The notes beneath the pieces were generated by a model. It was not told the origin of the DNA. It ran no database searches and saw only the letters and a program-made list of their open reading frames with translations. From the NCBI RefSeq assembly GCF_023856365.1, contig NC_064554.1, positions 1,550,001-1,614,000 of the forward strand: a DNA stretch of 64,000 bases. Reading direction: 5' to 3'. The position numbers were made by a program, and so were the translations under genes. This DNA comes from Brienomyrus brachyistius. Taxonomy: Eukaryota > Chordata > Actinopteri > Osteoglossiformes > Mormyridae. Below are positions 59,801-64,000 of the stretch, piece by piece (positions within the stretch are counted from its first letter, which is position 1; the number at the start of each line of letters is the position of its first letter).

Positions 59801-61938
59801 CAGTTTTTGACCAACGTCCTGATAACAACATAATTGGTTGTTTTGGAGATCGGCAATTTACTTTTAATGGGTTGAATGAGTTTGCTTTAAAGGGTGTACT
59901 CGGGAGTTTGCTGCTCTGTGGTCTTGTTTCTTTAAAACTTGTTTTGTAGTCTCCTCCTGTTTGGACCGTGGAAAGCTGTGGGTGGGGCTAAAGTAATGGG
60001 TGGGGCCTCTTCAGTCACACACACTCTGTTTTAATCTGACTGAATGGTGCAGCTGTGCCTGTAGCCTTGGTTCCTGGCTGTTGTTTTGTAAATCGAGGAC
60101 CATGCATGAAAAATGAGCCAAATAGTTCAGTGGTGGATTGGGTCCTTTAAGAGGCTGTCGCACACGATTCTCCATTCACAGCTCTGTCTCCACCCAAGCA
60201 GCAGTCCCATCTAACTGGCAGCTGTGGCCCCATCAGTCTCCTCTGTAAAATGACATCTAATGCGCTTCTGGATAGTTGAAGGGGAGGAAGAGGAGCGGGC
60301 CGTCTTATGCTCTGCTGGGGTGGGGGGTGACATTGCTGTGAGGCCCCACCCTTTCTTTAGTCGGGGGCTGCAGAAGCGAAGCGTAGCCCTCTGTGACTCC
60401 ATTACATCATGGAATCTACTCATGCCGGCCCCAGGGACGATGATGCCCTGCAGCTCCACTAAGGTCGTTAAGTTATTCACCAGCCTGAAAGTCCGGGAAA
60501 AGCCTTTTGGTAAATGGACGCCTTTGCGTGCCTGTTTATGACTAGGATTTCAGTTGAGCCACGTGAGCGGTTCATTGGTTCCCTGTGGGCCCCCGTAAAA
60601 CGTACCTATTGCCCTCAATCATAGCAACCCCTCCCCCTAGCACCACCCCACTTACGAGAATGAGGCTGCTAAATTTAATTATCATGAAAATGTTTCGTGT
60701 GAGTAATGGAAAAGCTGACCTGTGTTCATGATGGAGGCATTTTTAGTGGGAAGTCGCAAAGCTATTCTGTTATGATTTTTTTTTTTTTTTCTTATTGCGA
60801 TCTTGTTTTTCTGCTCCAGGAAAAACATGCAGAGAAATAAACAGGTGGCCATGGGGCGCAAGAAATTCAACATGGATCCCAAGAAGGTAAAACGAGTGTG
60901 CAGTTGGTGCATCTGGGCTGGAAGGCGCATGATTGGCTTCAAAGATCTTGCGTACTGATTTGGTCAATGTGCCGAGCCAGATGGGGAGTTATGGGGATGT
61001 TTGTATTTCATGCAGACTGAGTCTGTTTGTTGCTCACCCAGGGGATTCAGTTCCTGATTGAGAACGACCTGTTGAAGAACACCTGTGAGGACATCGCTCA
61101 GTTCCTATGCAAGGGGGAAGGGCTAAACAAGACTGCCATCGGAGACTACCTGGGGGAGAGGTCAGCACCAGCACTTGTCTGTTTGCATTCTCATCACCAG
61201 TATGTCAGCCGTTCTGGTGTTCCGGACCAGAGCCCTGACTGTGCTGCTGCAGAAACTCCCCAGTCTAAGCAAAATTGGTGGTGCAGTTAGGTTTGTGACA
61301 CCCTCTGGCAGTGCTTGATGTGTCTGTGGAACAGGGGGTCCTGCAGCAAACTCTGCTTGGTCAGGCTAGAAGGGGGGTGGGTAGAGATGCACTGGGGGTG
61401 GGGAAGTGAGACCTGTTCTTAATCGTCTGATTGCTGGATAGGTTACAGGCCAGGACCGGCTTCAGACACCATCCTGAGTGCTGAGAGCCTCCCTGGGGAG
61501 TTTTGTCTTCCTCTCTTGCTCACAGTGCAACAGGGGTCAGGGCTGATGTAATGTGTGAAGATTAGCGCCCAACCCAGCAGCTTCTAATGATGTTCATGAC
61601 CTGATCACTGTTGCAGAGATGACTTCAACATCCAGGTTCTCCATGCCTTCGTTGAGCTGCATGAGTTTAATGATCTGAACCTGGTCCAGGCCCTCAGGTA
61701 AGGCGATACCCAAATGCCATCCACATAACCCCCAGGAAGGCAGCATGGGTCTTATGTGCTCGATCATTTCTGCAGTGATGTCACTGATCCTGCTTCTCCT
61801 TGACTCATGCTACATCTACACCCATAGGCAGTTCTTATGGAGCTTCCGACTTCCAGGAGAGGCTCAAAAAATCGACCGGATGATGGAAGCCTTTGCTCAG
61901 CGGTACTGCCAGTGCAACCCTGGTGTCTTCCAGTCTAC

Positions 61939-61975
<37 letters not shown>

Positions 61976-62887
61976 AAACAGAAACTGAGAGGGTCCCTGA
62001 TACGGAACCACAGTCTCGCTCTTCGCCTCTCAGTATCGATCCAGGGTGTTTAATTTCACCAAGTTGCGCCTCGACACGCCTGCTGTCTTAGTACATGAGA
62101 AGGTGTGGTGTCCTCGTGCTGCCTTTGTGCTCGTATAACCAGGCACAGATGTTGACGGAGGCGGGAATGACTGTCTGCTGAGCCCGACCGGTCGGGCAGA
62201 TCCGACCCACATCAACGCAGTGACGTAGCAGTGACGCACCCTTGCTAGCATTTTCTGCCTTTGGTGTGTGTAATCAAATGTCCCTTACAGCATTCTGAAA
62301 CACAAACCCATGTACGCTTGTCATCATGACATGCACTGGTGCGGAGTCCTTGTCCCAGCAGATCACTTTCATGGCCCAGTGTATAGTGCCCATTTATATT
62401 TAAACGGTCCATTAGGTTCTCCTACCGCTGAGTGGATCCTCTTAGTTAGCTGGCTGATTTGGTTCTTTTTTTTTTTGGTGGGGATGGATGTTTGGTCATG
62501 TAACTGTGTGGCCCACAGACACCTGCTACATCCTGTCATTCGCCATCATCATGCTGAACACCAGCCTGCACAACCCCAACGTGAAGGACAAGCCCACAGT
62601 GGAGCGATTCATCAGTATGAACCGGGGGATCAATGCCGGGGGCGACCTGCCGGAGGAGCTGCTCAGGGTCGGTCTGCCACCAGGGTGGCTTGTTCTCCTC
62701 TTGGCTCCACGTGTCTATTGGCCCCTCTGTTTGTCCCACTTTGATTTATGTGCTGGCCCATGTCTCTTCCCACAGAACCTTTATGACAGCATCAAGAATG
62801 AGCCCTTCAAGATCCCAGAGGATGACGGCAATGACCTCACACACACTTTTTTCAACCCTGATCGGGAAGGCTGGCTGCTCAAGCTGG
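29608..62887 (+). CDS. cyth1: Cytohesin-1 (CYTH1), exons 1-9, 3' partial
   Basis: Cytoplasmic Arf guanine-nucleotide exchange factor recruited to PIP3 membranes. The coding path is exon 1 (29608-29632, or the alternative 47201-47228), then 58066-58148, 59697-59761, 60820-60886, 61042-61160, 61617-61697, 61828-61940, 62519-62667 and 62776-62887; all phases agree. Visible order: N-terminal coiled coil ([20 protein letters not shown] to [12 protein letters not shown]), linker [15 protein letters not shown], then the Sec7 domain from [11 protein letters not shown]. The catalytic glutamate finger is in [42 protein letters not shown] and FISMNRGIN follow. The linker [20 protein letters not shown] and the first PH strand (GWLLKL) end the visible part, about 271 codons of roughly 400. 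The rest of the PH domain and polybasic tail lie beyond 64000. Agreement with human CYTH1 (MEEDDSYVPSDL..., [15 protein letters not shown]) favours cytohesin-1 over cytohesins 2-4. Confidence 0.93.
29722..29762 (+). repeat. (TA)n microsatellite
   Basis: About 20 TA units in cyth1 intron 1, 90 nt after exon 1a. Confidence 0.95.
30484..30499 (+). repeat. Poly(C) tract, 16 nt
   Basis: Uninterrupted C run in cyth1 intron 1. Confidence 0.9.
30831..30853 (+). repeat. (CTGT)n microsatellite
   Basis: Five to six CTGT units in cyth1 intron 1. Confidence 0.8.
31478..31620. mobile_element. Short TIR element (MITE-like)
   Basis: Left end CCTGTACTACGAAGCGGGGT and right end ACCCCGCGTCGTAGTACAGG are inverted copies differing at one position over 20. 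The inner arms (TTAAGGTA/TACCTTAAA) also pair. Non-coding, about 143 bp. Confidence 0.8.
31783..31830 (-). mobile_element. Fragment of the TTTTTGCTCCCT foldback family
   Basis: The reverse complement reads ACATTTTTGCTCCCTCCCGG, matching the arms of the elements at 32131 and 59288. Only one arm is clear. Confidence 0.4.
32131..32241. mobile_element. Foldback-family element copy
   Basis: Reads TTTCCCAATCCAGTCCTTGC, GACAGTCCATGTTTTTGCTC and later ATTTTTGCTCCAGG, then a degraded complementary end (GACCGGATTCCAAAGCACTG). Same family as 59288-59448. Confidence 0.55.
35434..35446 (+). CDS. cyth1: Possible third cyth1 first exon
   Basis: ATG GGG ACC GTC G followed by a strong donor gtgagc. The phase equals that of exons 1a and 1b, so splicing to 58066 would give MGTVVPDDL. 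The upstream 100 nt is CpG-richer than the rest of the intron. A TTTCTCCACAG just before the ATG could instead be an acceptor. Weak support: short motif, no transcript. Confidence 0.22.
36290..36504 (+). mobile_element. Retroelement 3' fragment with (TTGAA)n tail
   Basis: Contains GGTTCCTCTCAAGGTTTTTT, GCTTTTCCTTGCCACTGTCG and AAGTGCTTTGTGGCAATGAA, and ends in AAAAGCGCTATATATA plus TTGAATTGAATTGAATT. This end structure is common to a widespread fish retroelement; I do not assign a family name. Confidence 0.6.
36750..36839 (+). repeat. Degenerate CA/ACATACA-rich repeat
   Basis: Imperfect runs of ACATACACATACAAACATAC-like units directly before the 39-bp minisatellite. Confidence 0.7.
36903..36955 (-). 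mobile_element. Retroelement-like fragment shared with 365-500
   Basis: The reverse complement (AAGAACATCAGAAATTTACA then AACGAGAGGAAGCCATTCGG) matches the stretch starting at about 371 with a few differences. Two copies of one interspersed repeat are therefore present in this window. Confidence 0.6.
36985..37420 (+). repeat. 39-bp minisatellite, about 11 copies
   Basis: Unit boundaries marked by CCTGATGACAGATGCAGTG recur every 39 nt from 37005 to about 37395, with the partner phrase CAGCACGATGTAGTGT. Because 39 is divisible by 3, frames stay open on both strands (13-residue repeats). The resulting long ORFs are not taken as genes. Confidence 0.93.
42871..43250 (-). mobile_element. tRNA-derived SINE with 11-bp target duplication
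   Basis: Body 42882-43239, flanked on both sides by TGTTTTGAAAT (42871-42881 and 43240-43250). The minus strand starts with GGGGCGGCATGGTGGTGCAG, has the A box TGGTGCAGTGG and a partly decayed B box (GGTTCATATCT), and ends in (GGAT)n. A full-length homologue lies at 18798-19148. Confidence 0.92.
46850..47200 (+). promoter_or_regulatory. cyth1: Internal cyth1 promoter, CpG-rich
   Basis: GCGC/CGCG-dense DNA (for example GAGCGCGCATCGCGCGCGGC at about 46897) with a TATA-like TTTATTTAG near 46970, ending at the ATG at 47201. It stands out from AT-rich flanks and sits directly before a start exon in the right phase. Confidence 0.6.
47201..47228 (+). CDS. cyth1: cyth1 exon 1b (alternative start)
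   Basis: ATG in GACACCATGG (strong Kozak) encoding MVLKSEEGV; donor GTCG|gtaagt. The phase matches exon 2, giving [14 protein letters not shown]. It and exon 1a are mutually exclusive first exons. Confidence 0.7.
53813..53881 (+). repeat. (GT)34 microsatellite
   Basis: Perfect GT run in cyth1 intron 1. Confidence 0.97.
54633..54720 (-). mobile_element. SINE tail fragment
   Basis: The minus strand reads GTCGCTTTGGACAAAAGTGT then CTGTTAATTATGATGC, the common fish SINE 3' end (GGATAAAAGYGTCTGYTAA-like). Confidence 0.5.
57417..57530 (-). mobile_element. tRNA-derived SINE, truncated
   Basis: The minus strand has an A-box-like TTTAGCTGGTTAGGG, a B box AGTTCAAATCC, then TATGGATAAAAGCTTCCAGT. Diverged and short. 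Confidence 0.5.
57633..57854 (+). mobile_element. Diverged SINE body fragment
   Basis: Shows the body motifs of the 18798/42882 SINE in the opposite orientation: GTTCTCCCCGTGTTG, GGGTTTCCTCCGGTTTG, AGTCCAAACACATGCCAAGG, CCTGCGATGGGTTGGC and GAGTGGATG. The tRNA head is missing. Confidence 0.65.
58066..58148 (+). CDS. cyth1: cyth1 exon 2
   Basis: Acceptor cctctag, donor CGG|gtatcc. Encodes [20 protein letters not shown] then LELLEDIR, the start of the coiled coil. Confidence 0.94.
59288..59448. mobile_element. Foldback element, TTTTTGCTCCCT family
   Basis: Inverted arms: CCAGTGTTTCCCAGTTCGGT at the left against the complement of ATTGGGGAATACTGG at the right. Inner arms TTTGCTCCCTCCCAGCTCCC and GGGAGCTGGGAGGGAGCAAA are a perfect 20-nt inverted match. 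Related copies lie at 31783 and 32131. Confidence 0.8.
59697..59761 (+). CDS. cyth1: cyth1 exon 3
   Basis: Acceptor tccccag, donor AGAG|gtaagc. Encodes [20 protein letters not shown], coiled coil. The preceding intron (58149-59696) carries the foldback element at 59288. Confidence 0.95.
60820..60886 (+). CDS. cyth1: cyth1 exon 4
   Basis: Acceptor tgctccag, donor AAG|gtaaaa. Encodes [20 protein letters not shown]. The preceding intron (59762-60819) shows no other feature. Confidence 0.95.
61042..61160 (+). CDS. cyth1: cyth1 exon 5 (Sec7, glutamate finger)
   Basis: Acceptor tcacccag, donor AGAG|gtcagc. Encodes [20 protein letters not shown] then [19 protein letters not shown]. The final Glu is the exchange-catalysing residue in cytohesins. 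A Cys replaces the usual Tyr in QFLYKGEG. Confidence 0.95.
61617..61697 (+). CDS. cyth1: cyth1 exon 6 (Sec7)
   Basis: Acceptor gttgcag, donor TCAG|gtaagg. Encodes [20 protein letters not shown] then NLVQALR. Confidence 0.95.
61828..61940 (+). CDS. cyth1: cyth1 exon 7 (Sec7)
   Basis: Acceptor cccatag. Encodes [20 protein letters not shown] then [17 protein letters not shown]. The donor ACAG|gtgtgt is the first unit of a (GT)n microsatellite. Confidence 0.95.
61941..61973 (+). repeat. (GT)16 microsatellite at a splice donor
   Basis: Perfect GT run starting at the first intronic base after cyth1 exon 7. Confidence 0.95.
62519..62667 (+). CDS. cyth1: cyth1 exon 8 (Sec7)
   Basis: Acceptor gcccacag, donor AGG|gtcggt. 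Encodes [39 protein letters not shown] and [11 protein letters not shown]. Confidence 0.95.
62776..62887 (+). CDS. cyth1: cyth1 exon 9 (Sec7-PH linker, PH start)
   Basis: Acceptor tcccacag, donor CTGG|gtgcgt. Encodes [20 protein letters not shown] then [17 protein letters not shown]. Confidence 0.94.
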
Positions 62888-62970
62888 GTGCGTTTGGCTG
62901 GGGGACAGACCTGGTCTTTCTATGTGACCAAGACCTTCAGGACTGTTGTAGAGCTGCTTATAGATGTGGC

Positions 62971-62972
<2 letters not shown>

Positions 62973-63051
<79 letters not shown>
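62973..63051 (+). repeat. (CA)39 microsatellite
   Basis: Perfect CA run 85 nt after cyth1 exon 9. Confidence 0.97.
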
Positions 63052-63053
<2 letters not shown>

Positions 63054-63875
63054 GAACCTTATCACCATCTGTAAGTGCAGCTCCTATGTACACAGTGTAT
63101 TATGTATATGTCCTTGGTCACACAAGCACTCAGAGGCTCGTTAATTTTAAATCGCCCACATCCAGAGGCACCCTTCAGACATTTTGGATGCCCTCCCCCC
63201 CGCAGATCTGCACACATATAGATCATGCTCACTGAGTCTGTTTTCTTTGCATTTAGACACAGTGTATTGACTTCCTCTGGATGGAGGAATAAATCGCCCT
63301 CCCTCCCCCCCGTTTGGCACCCATCTAGTCCTCTTTGTCATTTCTGTCATCTAATGGGGTTTCCCTCTTCCTCTCTATGATCACGCAGTGGGTGAACATG
63401 TGTTGAAATAACGTGTTTGGGGAAAAAAGGTGGTTTGTACTGAACCATTAACAGCGAGACGGTCCTGCAGGGCCACGCGGGCAGCTGGGGTCCTGCCGTG
63501 CCTTCTGGCTCCTGGCTGGCACCGCTGTTTTAACTTAACACCCCCTCCCCCCCTTGGTCCAGTACAAATCCACTGTGATGTGTGATGTACCAGCTGTGAC
63601 AACCCCCTGCCCTCCAAAAAAATCTGTTTGTCATTCTTTCATTTTGGTAGATGGAATAACAGATGGATGGGCAGGCAGTATGTCGCAGTATTATTGTGTC
63701 CTTTATTGCTGAACTGGGGCTCCCCCTGGTGGCTACTTTATTCCAGAGTGGATTCTCTTAGTAGCTGTACTACAAAAGTAGTATTGTATTTAAAAGCCTA
63801 TACTAAATTTAGTATTTAATACTGCCATATTTTGAATGTGTAATTTTTTTTAATTTGGCTTTTATTTACCACTTT

Positions 63876-63878
<3 letters not shown>

Positions 63879-63908
<30 letters not shown>
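63879..63908 (+). repeat. Poly(T) tract, 30 nt
   Basis: Uninterrupted T run; possibly a minus-strand retroelement tail, but no body is recognised beside it. Confidence 0.9.
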
Positions 63909-63911
<3 letters not shown>

Positions 63912-64000
63912 TTATAATGCTGCCACCTATCTAGTTTTGTAAGGCATTTACCCCAGTAAGCAGTACAATGATTTCCATTTTAATTTCATTTTGTGTTCTT

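Larger units (their letters stand above)
62888..64000 (+). other. cyth1: cyth1 intron 9 (to window end)
   Basis: Contains the (CA)n tract and a long poly(T) run; no further cyth1 exon (PH domain VKTWKRRWF region) is visible before the window ends. Confidence 0.7.

Noticed and set aside
62488..63235. 218- and 200-codon ORFs across the CA repeat
   Set aside because: They combine cyth1 exons 8-9 with intron and (CA)n translation (HTHTHT).
1..64000. Endogenous retrovirus or autonomous LINE
   Set aside because: I saw no reverse transcriptase, integrase or gag-like stretch and no LTR pair; only short non-autonomous or tail fragments are present.

Overview
The window reads as nuclear DNA of a ray-finned fish. 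It has vertebrate-type split genes with GT-AG introns, no dense bacterial-type ORFs, fish-type tRNA-derived SINEs, foldback elements, CA/GT microsatellites and unusually many poly(C)/poly(G) tracts. Three protein-coding genes lie head to tail on the + strand: timp2 (3' part), usp36 (complete coding part) and cyth1 (5' part). The same three genes are neighbours on human 17q25, so this is a conserved vertebrate block. The species and the teleost paralogue (a or b copy) cannot be settled from the sequence alone.

Layout. 1-6885 is the 3' part of the large first intron of timp2; the signal-peptide exon must lie upstream of the window. 6886-9034 holds timp2 exons 2-5, with a probable poly(A) signal just downstream. 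9100-12880 is intergenic and contains a long foldback element. 12880-13420 is CpG-rich and is the likely usp36 promoter and 5' UTR exon. usp36 coding exons run from 16285 to 26437 (19 exons, about 1070 codons): a USP catalytic core followed by a long, lysine-rich nucleolar tail. 26438-29300 is the usp36 3' UTR and intergenic DNA. cyth1 starts at a first exon at 29608 and has a second, separately promoted first exon at 47201. Both splice in phase to exon 2 at 58066. Exons 2-9 (coiled coil, Sec7 domain, start of the PH domain) lie at 58066-62887; the rest of the PH domain is beyond the window.

The three products are a secreted metalloproteinase inhibitor, a nucleolar deubiquitinase and an Arf guanine-nucleotide exchange factor. 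They do not form a pathway; they share only a conserved neighbourhood.

The most useful oddities are three apparent single-base frameshifts, all at C-containing homopolymers (one at the timp2 C-terminus, two in usp36), in genes whose splice sites are otherwise intact. Others are alternative cyth1 first exons, a GT microsatellite that forms a cyth1 splice donor, UG-rich usp36 acceptors, a 39-bp minisatellite open in frame on both strands, a SINE with a perfect 11-bp target duplication, and several foldback/TIR elements. I found no evidence for a new biological system; the window is an ordinary, repeat-decorated vertebrate gene block.
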